In this document: positions 33,626 to 42,007 of the stretch, in pieces
Layout: every line of letters starts with the position of its first letter
Numbering within the stretch: the first letter of the stretch is position 1
From: Acidobacteriota bacterium
GTDB taxonomy: Bacteria > Acidobacteriota > Thermoanaerobaculia > Multivoradales > SZUA-115
NCBI GenBank assembly: GCA_024277255.1
Contig: JAJRVQ010000044.1
Location: 1-52,486 of the forward strand
Length of the DNA stretch: 52,486 nt
Reading direction: 5' to 3'
Translations under genes and position numbers: made by a program
The notes under the pieces: model-generated
Databases searched by the model: none
What the model saw: the letters and a program-made list of their open reading frames with translations, nothing else
What the model was told of the DNA's origin: nothing

Positions 33626-35899
33626 TCAATGCACCGGTGGGCGCGGCTCCAGACGGCCGAGACCGAAGAGAGCCAACAGACCAAGAGCCGACAGCACGGT
33701 TCCCCAAAGCAGACCCGGCGGCCGGTAGGTCAATTCGAGTTCACCCTCGCCCGCCGCGACCTCCACCGCCATCAGCACGCCGTCGACCCGCTCGATTTCG
33801 ACCGCGCGGCCCCCCATCTCGGCCCGCCAGCCGGGTGCCCAGGTTTCGGCGATCAGCAGCCGCGCGGGTCGCTGCAGCGCCCAGGCCACCTGCCAGCGGC
33901 CCGGCGAGCGCACCACCACCCGCGGCGGATCGCCTTGCGACGGACCCTCATCGCCCACCGGCAGCCAGCGCACCAGCGGCAAGGCCGTGGGCCGCTCGAA
34001 GAGACGCGCATCCTCGCCGTCGTAGCGCAACCGCCAACCGGCGGCGCTGGCCGCGGCGCCCGGCGGGGTCAGCACCCAGCGCACTCCGAGGCGATCGAGC
34101 CAGGGGCTGTCCCAGCGCTCCAACGGGCGGAAGAAGGTCGGATGCGGCCGACCCAGCTCTTCCCCGTAGAGCTTCTCGTAGTTCGCCAGCTTGAGCGAGT
34201 CGTCGCCGCGCACATCGTAGAGGCCATAGACCATCGCGGCGTTGGGACGCAGGGCGAAGGAGGTGGCCGCGACCCGGTAGGGTTGGCCGTCCGGCTCGCC
34301 CAGCCACTCCACGGCCTGGGTGGGCGGATAGAGGCGGGCGGCGGAGAGGCCGGGATTGGCTCGATGGTGGGCCAGCCACAGGTCGACCGCTACCAGGCTG
34401 AGCAGCAGGGGCAACCACCGCCACCGCGCCTTGGAGGAGAGGAGCAAACTCGCCAAGAGCAGCAACACCAGTCCGCCGGTGACCACCGTCGCCGCCAACT
34501 GGCGACCGGTCTGCCCGCGCGTCGCCCACTCACCGGCCCACATCCACCAGGCGGAGGCCAGTGCGGCGAAGGTGAGGATCGAACCGGCCAACACGCCGAC
34601 CGCCACGCCACCGGCGGTGGCGCGCAACCAGCGATGGAGACCCACCGCCGCCAGCAAGGCCAAACCGAGGCTGAAGCCGAAGGCCAGATAGTGGTGAAGC
34701 CCCTTTCTCACCACCGGCAAGATCATCAACAGGGGCTCGATCGGAGGCAGGCCGAAGGCGCCGAGCAAGGCGAACAGGGTCATCGCCACGACCGCCAACC
34801 AGCGCCGATCCCGCCGCTCGAGAACGGCACCGGCGAGAGCCAGCGGCAGGGTGATCGCGCCGCAGTAGATCGAGGTCGAGACGAAGTTGAAGGGTCCCCA
34901 GAAGTCCCCGCTCGCCGGGTGGCCCCAGGCATCCGGCAGGAAGAAGCGCAAGGCCACGCGGCTGGCCAGGGCGAGGCTCATCGGCTCGCCGGCCTGCCAG
35001 GCCGACCATCGGGTGCTGTCGAAGAGGTAGAAGGCGAGCGGCAGGAGCTGAATCGCCGCGATCGCGCCGCCGATCGCCCAACCGGCGACGAACCGGCCCC
35101 AGATCGCCCTCTCCCGGCCAGACTCTGGACTACCTACGAGCCGCAGACCACGCCAACCGCCGCGCACCAGCAGATAGACGGTGCTCAGCAAGGCGGTCAT
35201 CACCGCCGTTTCCGGGTGGCCGGCCAGCAACTGAAGACCGGTCAACCCGGCGAGTAGTCGCGCTCCACGCCGGCCCGAGGCCAACCGCTCGCAGGCGACG
35301 AAGATCCACGGCACCAGGCACAGGGCGTTGGCCATCGGATAGAGCAGAAACCCGACCAGCCGGCCGGAGAGGGGAAAGATCAGTCCGGTCAGCAGCGCCG
35401 GCCCGTGGTCCACATCCAGCTCCCGAGCCAGCCACCAAGCGCCCAGCCCGCCGATCACCAGCCGCAACCAAGGCAAGAGAATGAAACCGAGTTGAACCGG
35501 CAGCAGGGCGAAAAGCAGGTGCAGCGGGAAGAGCGGCGCGCTCGATCCGTTGGCCCAGTATGGTGTGCCGGAGGACTGGTGCGGATTCCACAACGGTAGC
35601 CGGCCGGCGCGCAGTTCATGGCGCAGGAAGAGCAGCCAGGGCTCGACCTGGAAGGTCACGTCGTCGAGGCCGCCGGAGTGCGGCTGGCCTTCGCCGTCCG
35701 CGGCGAGCGTGGCCTTCCACGGCTCCAGCCGCGCCAGGGTCGCCGAAGGGCTGGGGATGCCGTCGGCGATCGACAGCGCGGGCCACAGCAGCGCCATCGA
35801 CACCAGACCGATCAGCGCCCAGGCCACGGTCGCATCCCGGCGGCGAATCAACCAGGGAAGCAAACAGGCGAGCAGCAACAGCGGTAGACCCGGATTCAC
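33626..35899 (-). CDS. YfhO-family multispanning membrane protein
   Basis: I chose GTG 35899 (VNPGLPLLLLACLLPWL), the start nearest the first membrane helix; the longer frame lies in the divergent spacer. The 757-residue protein has about 12 membrane helices and then an extracytoplasmic C-terminal part with GVRWVLTPPG and WAPGWRAEMGG. It ends with one more helix, the usual YfhO layout. The early loop LWNPHQSSGTPYWANG is characteristic. YfhO proteins resemble GT-C glycosyltransferases and are linked to cell-surface sugar transfer. The GTG follows a TACGCT box by 6 nt, so this gene too may be leaderless. Confidence 0.85.
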   Translation of the reverse strand: MNPGLPLLLLACLLPWLIRRRDATVAWALIGLVSMALLWPALSIADGIPSPSATLARLEPWKATLAADGEGQPHSGGLDDVTFQVEPWLLFLRHELRAGRLPLWNPHQSSGTPYWANGSSAPLFPLHLLFALLPVQLGFILLPWLRLVIGGLGAWWLARELDVDHGPALLTGLIFPLSGRLVGFLLYPMANALCLVPWIFVACERLASGRRGARLLAGLTGLQLLAGHPETAVMTALLSTVYLLVRGGWRGLRLVGSPESGRERAIWGRFVAGWAIGGAIAAIQLLPLAFYLFDSTRWSAWQAGEPMSLALASRVALRFFLPDAWGHPASGDFWGPFNFVSTSIYCGAITLPLALAGAVLERRDRRWLAVVAMTLFALLGAFGLPPIEPLLMILPVVRKGLHHYLAFGFSLGLALLAAVGLHRWLRATAGGVAVGVLAGSILTFAALASAWWMWAGEWATRGQTGRQLAATVVTGGLVLLLLASLLLSSKARWRWLPLLLSLVAVDLWLAHHRANPGLSAARLYPPTQAVEWLGEPDGQPYRVAATSFALRPNAAMVYGLYDVRGDDSLKLANYEKLYGEELGRPHPTFFRPLERWDSPWLDRLGVRWVLTPPGAAASAAGWRLRYDGEDARLFERPTALPLVRWLPVGDEGPSQGDPPRVVVRSPGRWQVAWALQRPARLLIAETWAPGWRAEMGGRAVEIERVDGVLMAVEVAAGEGELELTYRPPGLLWGTVLSALGLLALFGLGRLEPRPPVH

Positions 35900-35985
35900 C
35901 GGGCGAGCGTAGCAGCTATACTCCTGCCGCCATCGCTTGGCCGGTTCCTCGCGGCGGCTACACCCAGACCCTCTCCTCCCCCCGC

Positions 35986-36861
35986 ATGCCAAGACCTCAC
36001 CACGCGGCGGAATCGCCCGCCGACGCCAAGCTCGAAGAGGCTGATTGCGCCCTCTGCGGCGAGCGCGACCCAGCTCCTGGCGGCTATGATTTCGCCCCCT
36101 ATCGCGTAGTGCGCTGCTCCCGCTGCGGCCTCTGGTACACCTCGCCGAGGCTCGCCGAAAAGGCGATGCTCGCCGCCTACGCCGAAGACTCCTACTTCGA
36201 AGGCAGCGAAGGGCCCGGCTATTCGAGCTACCTGGCCCAAGAGGCCACCCTGCGCGCCACCTTCCGCAAACTGCTGCGCGACCTTAGCCGGCACGGTATC
36301 GCGGGGGACCGGCTACTGGAAGTCGGCTGCGCCTACGGTTTCTTCCTCGACGAAGCGACGAGCCAGTTCCGCTACCGCGCCGGCACCGACTACTCCGCCG
36401 GCGCCGCCACCAAGGCGCGAGAGGTCGCCGACACCATCTATCTGGGCGGTCTCGACGAAATCCCCGACGGCGATCGCTTCGACCTGATCGCCTGCATTCA
36501 CGTCATCGAGCACATCTACCACCCGCGCCCCTTCGTCGAACAGCTGTACGAACGGCTCAACCCGGGCGGCTGGATCGTCCTCGCCTGCCCCGACATGGGC
36601 GGCTTCTGGCGGCCATTGATGGGCAAACGCTGGCCCTTCTTCAAGCTGCCCGAACACGTCACCTACTTCTCGCGGCCCACCCTCACCCGCCTGCTCGAAA
36701 CCGCCGGCTGCGACCGGGTCGAGCCGCTACCCTACGCCAGCTACTTCAGCCTCGACTTGATCGCCGAGAAGCTCGGGCGGCGAGCGCCGGGGATACTGGC
36801 GAATCGGCAACTGCGGCTGCCGGGGACCACCGTGGCCTGTGCGGGGCGCAAGCCACGCTAG
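35986..36861 (+). CDS. class I SAM methyltransferase with N-terminal zinc ribbon
   Basis: ATG 35986 starts a 291-residue protein; the frame is open upstream but that part is antisense to YfhO. Residues about 20-50 form a zinc ribbon (CALCGERD, then VRCSRCGLWYTSPR). The methyltransferase domain has motif I LLEVGCAYGFFLDEA and the later motif HVIEHIYHPR, placing it in the Methyltransf_23 group. These are often found in surface polysaccharide loci and methylate sugars or lipid carriers. It is divergent from YfhO across 86 nt. Confidence 0.88.
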   Translation: MPRPHHAAESPADAKLEEADCALCGERDPAPGGYDFAPYRVVRCSRCGLWYTSPRLAEKAMLAAYAEDSYFEGSEGPGYSSYLAQEATLRATFRKLLRDLSRHGIAGDRLLEVGCAYGFFLDEATSQFRYRAGTDYSAGAATKAREVADTIYLGGLDEIPDGDRFDLIACIHVIEHIYHPRPFVEQLYERLNPGGWIVLACPDMGGFWRPLMGKRWPFFKLPEHVTYFSRPTLTRLLETAGCDRVEPLPYASYFSLDLIAEKLGRRAPGILANRQLRLPGTTVACAGRKPR

Positions 36862-37067
36862 CGCGGGGGCCGGCTTGGAGTTCCCGCTACGCTCCCGGGC
36901 GCAGGCAAGGGGGAGTGAAGTGACTCTCGTGGCTGCCCTTGGCCGGGGCAGCCACGAGGTCCCATCGGTGCGAATCCGGCGAAATCGAGGCCCGGTTAGA
37001 ACCCGGGTCGGGGGCGAGTCTCGGCGGTCCATCGCCTCGGTTTCGCCGGATCGCGTGAGTCACGCCA

Positions 37068-37589
37068 CTACTTCAATCCACAAGAGCACCTCTTGAGGTT
37101 GGGCCCTGCCGTCTTGCATAACCCCGAAGTAGCGCAGTCATCATGAGTCTCGCAGATGGCGCCTTCTTCACATTCATCGCCAACCGGCGGACACGAGTTA
37201 CAGTAGTTTGTCTCGGGTCCGGAAGTACTGCCCCAACAGGAGACATAGCCACGCTGCGACGGGCAACTGGCGTTTCTGGAGCTACAGCTCGTGTACGAGC
37301 CGGATGCCTGGCACGATACCGTTCCACCGTTGGAGCAGGAGGCTGTCGCGGAACAGGGGCCCTCTTGGGGTGTGCCGGGTTCACCGCCGAAGAGGTCGTC
37401 TGCAGACTTGGTGGCGAGCGCCTTCGCTTCCGGCGTGGTCGATGCGAGGGCGGCATCTGCGGGATTCTCAACCGTCGTGGCCGTCGTGTCGGCCTCCTCG
37501 GCGAGAGCCGGCAGTACCCACGAAAATGCGATCAACAGAGCGCCGGCAATGAGTGCGTTCAACCAATAGTGACTCTTTCCTCTTTCCAT
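37068..37589 (-). CDS. secreted Cys-rich protein
   Basis: The 173-residue product has AAAGGAGT 6 nt ahead of its ATG and a signal peptide (LIAGALLIAFSWVLPALA). A Thr/Ala-rich linker reaches residue 75, then a Cys-rich domain with 15 cysteines in about 95 residues (ATASCSNGG, GTVSCQASG, CNSCPPVGDEC, CKTAGPN). The spacing suggests a disulfide-rich fold. No family was recognised. It lies 148 nt downstream of the kinase gene on the same strand, with a hairpin CTGCCG/CGGCAG (37610-37615/37622-37627) between, so it is probably a separate unit. The gap 36862-37067 shows no gene. Confidence 0.75.
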   Translation of the reverse strand: MERGKSHYWLNALIAGALLIAFSWVLPALAEEADTTATTVENPADAALASTTPEAKALATKSADDLFGGEPGTPQEGPCSATASCSNGGTVSCQASGSYTSCSSRNASCPSQRGYVSCWGSTSGPETNYCNSCPPVGDECEEGAICETHDDCATSGLCKTAGPNLKRCSCGLK

Positions 37590-37737
37590 CGTGGACTCCT
37601 TTCGTCAACCTGCCGTTCATTCGGCAGTTCGGAGGCAGCTATCGCCCCTACTGCTGACGCGATCCGTTCCACCAAAACGGATCAACAATCTGAGGGAGAG
37701 TCGCGGGGTCTCGTCCGAGGCGGGAAAGGATAAGGGT

Positions 37738-40281
37738 TCAGCGCTCGGTGGGCTCCGGCGCAATCTTCGCCTCGCCTCGCGCTTGGGCGAGTAGACGGTG
37801 CAGGGCCGCCAGCGTCTCGGCACCGATTCCGTCGTCCTGGTCCAGTCGTTTCAAGAACGGCTCCAGGTCGGCGATCACTGCCGCGCGATCACCTCGTGCC
37901 AGCAGTAACTGCGCCAGGTTGCGATGGGCCGGAAGCGCCTCCGGATGCAGAGAGGTGTCCGTCTGGTGGTTGAAAATGTCGACCGCCTGTCGCAACAGGA
38001 TCTCGGCCTCGCGGTCCTCGCCGGATGCCTGGTGCAACACGGCGAGATGATGGAGCGAAGTGGCCACGTCAGGGTGCTCCTCACCCAGGGCCGAGCGACG
38101 GATGCGCAGCCCTTCGCGATAGGGCTGCTTTGCCGCCTCAAGGTGGCCGGCACGGTACTGCAACGACCCCAGATTGGTCAGGGTCAGCGCGAGGTAAGGA
38201 TGCTCGGGTCCGAGAACCTTGCGCTGCTCTTGCGCGACTTCCTCGAGGATCGCAATGCCCTCCTCCAAATTGCCCTTCTGAGCGAGCAGCGCAGCCAGGC
38301 TCTGCTGGGTCACCGTTCGGCCGGCGAAATGAGCGGTTGGATCGCTCTGGCGCCAAAATGCTTGCGCCCGGCGCAGGGCCTCTTCGGCGGCATCGAGATC
38401 GCCCCGCTGATAGAGCAGAGTAGAGAAGTTGGTGAGACCGGTCGCCTTTTCTTGCGCCGGGACCTCTGATCTGTCGAAACCGAGGCCAAACCCCTCCTGG
38501 TAGTACCGGTTCGCCTCATCACCACGCCCTTGGTACTGGAGCACTGTCGCCAGATTGATCAGGGCTTGAAAGACCGAGGTGTCACGCCGGGGAGAGACGG
38601 TGCGCCAGCTAGCCAGAGCCTCCCGATTCAACGCTTCCGCCTCCTCGAGATTGCCACGGTAGAAGAGTACTTCCCCCAGATCTTCGCAACTCTGCGCCAG
38701 ATCAGCCACCGAGGTTGCAGCCCCTGCACGATAGAGTTGATCCGCCTCCTTCAACACCGATTCGGCTTCGGGATACTCACCGAGTTTGGTATAGCTACGC
38801 CCCAGGGTCGAGAGCATCGGCGCCTTGACCTCCGGCGCGGGATCCAAAACATCGACCCTCCGGCGACCGCGGTCGAAAAGTTGCCGCGCGGTCAACGGTT
38901 CGCCGGCGTCCGGCGAAGGATCGGCACTCTCGAACAGGCTCTCCAGGAAATCCCGTGAGAGCTGGCTGATCTCACGCTCTCGCTCGAGGCTGGCCGCTTG
39001 CCGAGCGAGGAACGTCGAGAGCCCCGCCAACGCGGCCACCACGAGGAGCGCGAAGGCGGAAGCGAGCGCATGCCGGCGGATGAACTTGCCGACTCGGTAG
39101 CCGATCGTCGCGGGCCGCGCCGAGACCGGCAACCCGGCAACGTGGTTCTCCAGATCTGCGGCCAGCCGCTCCGCCGAGCGATACCGGCGCTGCGGCTCGT
39201 AGCACAAGGCTTTGGCCACGATGTTGTTGAGATCCCCGGCGAGGCGCCGACGCAACCCCTCCGGGCGTAGAGCCCGGCGCTCGGCAACCTCGGCCGGTGT
39301 CAACTCCCGGCTCTGTCCCCGGTCCACATCGCGATCCTGCACCGCCAACTCGCTGGGCTTCACCAGTTGCTCGGAGGCAAGGCAGCGCAGAACCTGACCG
39401 GCGCTCAGCCCTCCCCGATCGAAGGGCAGGCGACCGCTCAACAGCTGGCAAAGGATGACCCCCAAGGCGTAGATGTCGGCGGCGGTGGTCACCGCCCTGC
39501 CCTCGATCTGCTCCGGGCTGGCGTAGGCTGGAGTGAGGTGGCGAGGCCAGATCACCGTGGGCTCCAACGATTGCCCGACCAGCTCCGGGTTGAGCAGCTT
39601 GGCGATCCCAAAGTCGACCAGCTTCGGAACACCGTCACCACCCACAAGGATGTTGGCCGGCTTCAGATCACGGTGAATGACCAGGTTCTGGTGCGCGTAA
39701 TGGACAGCGAGACAGACTCGACGAAAAAGGTCGAGGCGCTGGCCGATCGACAGCTTCCGTCGATCGCAGTAGAGGTCGATCGCCTCCCCCTCGATGTACT
39801 CCATGACGAAATAGGGCAACCCCTCGGCAGTCGAGCCACCGTCGTAGAAGCGAGCGATGTTGGGATGGTCGAGGCTGGCGAGGATCTGACGCTCAACCCT
39901 GAGGCGCTGTACCGATTCATCGCCAACCTGTTCGGGACGCAGGAGCTTGATAGCCACCCGTTTGCGGTACTCGTCGTCTGCCCGCACAGCCAGATAGACG
40001 GTGCTCATTCCTCCCTGTCCAACCCGAGCGACCACGCGGTACGGGCCGAAGCGTTTGCCGACTTCGCCGAGATCGACAGGGGTTTCCCGCCAACCGCCCA
40101 CCGCCGGCCGGTCGAGGAACCCGTCCGCCTGGCGGTGCGCCTCCAGAAGAGACTCCACTTCGCCGCGCAAAGCTGCATCGTCACGGCAAGCACCGCGCAA
40201 GAAGGACTCCCGTTCGGCCTCCGGCCGTTCAGCGGCCTCGGCAAACAACCGCTCCAGCCGCACCCACTGCTCAGGGTTCAC
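37738..40281 (-). CDS. membrane serine/threonine protein kinase with TPR domain
   Basis: GTG 40281 overlaps the sigma factor stop (GTGA), giving 847 residues. A short N-terminal helical region precedes a Pkn-type kinase at 80-345: glycine loop VGQGGMSTVYLAV, Lys112, HRDLKPAN (Asp205), DFG (223-225) and the activation end LTPAYASPEQIEG. A membrane helix near 420 follows (FALLVVAALAGLSTFLA). Tetratricopeptide repeats fill about 450-840, for example GNLEEAEALNREALASWRTV and GHLEAAKQPYREGLRIRRSA. The TPR part would lie outside the membrane and could sense partners. Coupling to an ECF sigma factor suggests that the sigma factor is controlled by phosphorylation. Confidence 0.94.
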   Translation of the reverse strand: MNPEQWVRLERLFAEAAERPEAERESFLRGACRDDAALRGEVESLLEAHRQADGFLDRPAVGGWRETPVDLGEVGKRFGPYRVVARVGQGGMSTVYLAVRADDEYRKRVAIKLLRPEQVGDESVQRLRVERQILASLDHPNIARFYDGGSTAEGLPYFVMEYIEGEAIDLYCDRRKLSIGQRLDLFRRVCLAVHYAHQNLVIHRDLKPANILVGGDGVPKLVDFGIAKLLNPELVGQSLEPTVIWPRHLTPAYASPEQIEGRAVTTAADIYALGVILCQLLSGRLPFDRGGLSAGQVLRCLASEQLVKPSELAVQDRDVDRGQSRELTPAEVAERRALRPEGLRRRLAGDLNNIVAKALCYEPQRRYRSAERLAADLENHVAGLPVSARPATIGYRVGKFIRRHALASAFALLVVAALAGLSTFLARQAASLEREREISQLSRDFLESLFESADPSPDAGEPLTARQLFDRGRRRVDVLDPAPEVKAPMLSTLGRSYTKLGEYPEAESVLKEADQLYRAGAATSVADLAQSCEDLGEVLFYRGNLEEAEALNREALASWRTVSPRRDTSVFQALINLATVLQYQGRGDEANRYYQEGFGLGFDRSEVPAQEKATGLTNFSTLLYQRGDLDAAEEALRRAQAFWRQSDPTAHFAGRTVTQQSLAALLAQKGNLEEGIAILEEVAQEQRKVLGPEHPYLALTLTNLGSLQYRAGHLEAAKQPYREGLRIRRSALGEEHPDVATSLHHLAVLHQASGEDREAEILLRQAVDIFNHQTDTSLHPEALPAHRNLAQLLLARGDRAAVIADLEPFLKRLDQDDGIGAETLAALHRLLAQARGEAKIAPEPTER

Positions 40282-40841
40282 CGTTGGTGGTCCATTTCGC
40301 GGTAGAGCCAAGCCCGCGCCACCCGCCATCGACGGGCTACTGTCGGCACCGATACATCGAGCAACTCGGCGATCTCGGCCCTCGTCAGACCACCGAAATA
40401 CCGTAGCTCGACCAGCCGGGCAAGCTGCGGGTTGCCAGCTTCCAGCCGGGTCAGAGCATCGTCCAAGGCCAGGTATTCCGGATAGCGTTCGGAAACCACG
40501 GGAGGTAGATCATCCACCGAGATCCTCGCCACCCCGCCACGCCGATTGCCGGCCAACCGGCTGCGCGCACGATCGACCAGAATCCGGCGCATCATGCGCG
40601 CGGCAATGGCGAAAAAGTGAGCCCGGTTCTTCCAATGTATGTGACGCTGGTCAACGAGCCGGAGGTAGGCCTCGTGGACCAAGGCTTGGGTTTGCAGCGT
40701 GTGGCCGGCTCGCTCACCGCGAAGTAGACGAGATGCCCGGCGGCTCAGCCCGCCATAGACCGCCTGCATCAACTCCTCGTCAGACTCACCTTGGCGCCAG
40801 CCGTCGAGGAGCTGAGTGATCGATCGATTCCCCGACTCCAT
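40278..40841 (-). CDS. ECF sigma factor paired with a TPR kinase
   Basis: I chose ATG 40841 (MESGNRSITQLL) because AGGTGA lies 8 nt upstream; ATG 40859 is in frame but lacks such a site. The product is about 187 residues. Region 2 is TLQTQALVHEAYLRL through AIAARMMRRILVDRAR; region 4 is RLVELRYFGGLTRAEIAELL through VPTVARRWRVARAWL. No anti-sigma factor gene is near. The kinase gene directly after it, by a 4-nt overlap, probably replaces that role. This sigma/kinase pairing is common in Acidobacteriota and Planctomycetes. Confidence 0.9.
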   Translation of the reverse strand: MESGNRSITQLLDGWRQGESDEELMQAVYGGLSRRASRLLRGERAGHTLQTQALVHEAYLRLVDQRHIHWKNRAHFFAIAARMMRRILVDRARSRLAGNRRGGVARISVDDLPPVVSERYPEYLALDDALTRLEAGNPQLARLVELRYFGGLTRAEIAELLDVSVPTVARRWRVARAWLYREMDHQR

Positions 40842-41003
40842 TCCAGACTTCACCTGCATGATCTTGGGTAGGTAATGCTCAGTTCAAGGACGCTGAATCA
40901 GACGACCAGAAGAACCGGCAATCTCCCCCCCTCAATGCTGTCCACCTCCCAGGATGTTGAGGCGCGACCAGCCATGAAGATCCGGACCGTCAATATTAAT
41001 GCT

Positions 41004-41032
41004 ATACAAGCACAGAGCTATGTGCATGTCAA
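41004..41032 (-). promoter_or_regulatory. candidate promoter with palindrome in the spacer
   Basis: On the minus strand TTGACA (41032-41027) is followed after 17 nt by TTGTAT (41009-41004). The spacer is almost entirely a near-perfect 16-bp palindrome (41010-41025, one mismatched pair). It points toward the sigma/kinase operon 145-165 nt away. The rest of the gap 40860-41160 holds nothing identified. Confidence 0.4.
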
Positions 41033-41160
41033 ATTCAGACGGGCACGGGAGGCGGGGAGCGGCTTGGAGTGGGGGGATTGGGGCCTCGCGCCTCGCTTTG
41101 CTCGGCTCTCGGCACAATTCCTCTGCCAGCTGGCCCCGCTAGGAATCTACCGTTGCAGCT

Positions 41161-41367
41161 CTACGTCCAGGTGTGGCCTTGTGAGCACCGGTGATCTCCC
41201 CAGTGATCCCGACTCAACGTGCAGGTGCGCAGGCACGGAGCCCCGCCTTCGTCAAAAGGACATGCCGCCATACAGCCATTGGCGAGAATCTCGCGCAGAT
41301 CATCGTCGGATGGAGGATAGGGCAGGTTGTTCTCGGGTTCTCGGATCTCGGTTGTGGTCTCGTGCAT
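41161..41367 (-). CDS. small Cys/His-rich protein, hypothetical
   Basis: ATG 41367 has AAAGGAG 7 nt upstream, supporting a 68-residue product rather than the longer frame. The first half is acidic (TTTEIREPENNLPYPPSDDD). The second half has five Cys, three His and a Trp-rich end (CMAACPFDEG, CLRTC, HWGDHRC, GHTW), which could bind zinc. There is no signal peptide, unlike the other two Cys-rich proteins in the window. No RiPP enzyme or partner gene is near. Function unknown. Confidence 0.6.
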   Translation of the reverse strand: MHETTTEIREPENNLPYPPSDDDLREILANGCMAACPFDEGGAPCLRTCTLSRDHWGDHRCSQGHTWT

Positions 41368-41530
41368 GACTATCTCCTTTGCGCCGCCGGTAAGACTGGA
41401 AAGCCGGCGACATGGATGTTCCTCATGGCCAGAGTTCCACATAGAGAGTCTTCACATCTCTCACGGTGGCTCGCCCAACAGTCTACCGCCTCTCTTGGTG
41501 CCCACAGGACGAGGCCTTACCCGCCCGACC

Positions 41531-41562
41531 GAAGGAGGCCTCACCCGAAGGAGGCCTCACCC
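41531..41562. repeat. 16-nt tandem repeat, two copies
   Basis: GAAGGAGGCCTCACCC occurs twice head to tail, perfectly. It contains the palindrome GGAGGCCTC and starts the repeat-rich spacer 41368-42007, in which I find no gene. Confidence 0.7.
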
Positions 41563-41575
41563 GTCTCGGAAACAC

Positions 41576-41662
41576 AGCAGCAAGATCGCGCGAAGAGCGA
41601 GCGAGGTGTCCACAACCTCAAGCGCGGGGCCTTCCCGCCAAGTCAGCTCTGAGGGCGCGCTC
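41576..41662. repeat. 87-bp direct repeat, copy A
   Basis: This stretch recurs 210 nt downstream (41786-41872) with few changes in the middle and identical ends. It contains CCTTCCCGCCAAGTCA (41630-41645), whose exact reverse complement is at 41960-41975. Confidence 0.75.
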
Positions 41663-41670
41663 CGCCCGCC

Positions 41671-41748
41671 CCCCGCCCGTTTGTTCATGGGGACCTTTCG
41701 CGAAGGTCCCCTCACCGCAAGAACGCGGTTCTTGCGGCTCACCCCTAA
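41671..41748. repeat. double-hairpin repeat, copy 1
   Basis: Two perfect hairpins follow each other: GGGGACCTT/AAGGTCCCC (41689-41697/41703-41711) and CCGCAAGAAC/GTTCTTGCGG (41715-41724/41728-41737). The borders GCCCGTTTGTTCATG and GCTCACCCCTAA are shared with the copies at the right end of the window, while stem sequences differ and still pair. Confidence 0.75.
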
Positions 41749-41785
41749 CGAGTCCGGCCTACACGGCCGGATCAGCGCTCCGAAC

Positions 41786-41872
41786 AGCAGCAAGATCGCG
41801 CGAAGCGCGAGCGAGGCGTCAAATACGTCAAGGGAGGGGCCTTCCCGCCAAGTCAGCTCTGAGGGCGCGCTC
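41786..41872. repeat. 87-bp direct repeat, copy B
   Basis: This is the second copy of 41576-41662. The double-hairpin element lies between the two copies, so the arrangement resembles an element inserted between, or duplicated with, flanking repeats. Confidence 0.75.
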
Positions 41873-42007
41873 GACGAACCGCCTCAACAAACTCAGCGGA
41901 TTGCGCGCCCGAAGCGCAGGGGCGGGCAAGCTGCCCGCACCGCGAAAGGCCCGCCCCGGTGACTTGGCGGGAAGGACCCGACCGACCCGCGCTATGATCC
42001 ACAGCGA

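Noticed and set aside
33458..35257. Long plus-strand frame of 599 codons
   Set aside because: It is antisense to the YfhO gene; Gln/Gly/Arg-rich product without any domain.
41531..41562. CRISPR array
   Set aside because: The repeats here and nearby have no regular spacers, and no cas gene is present in the window.
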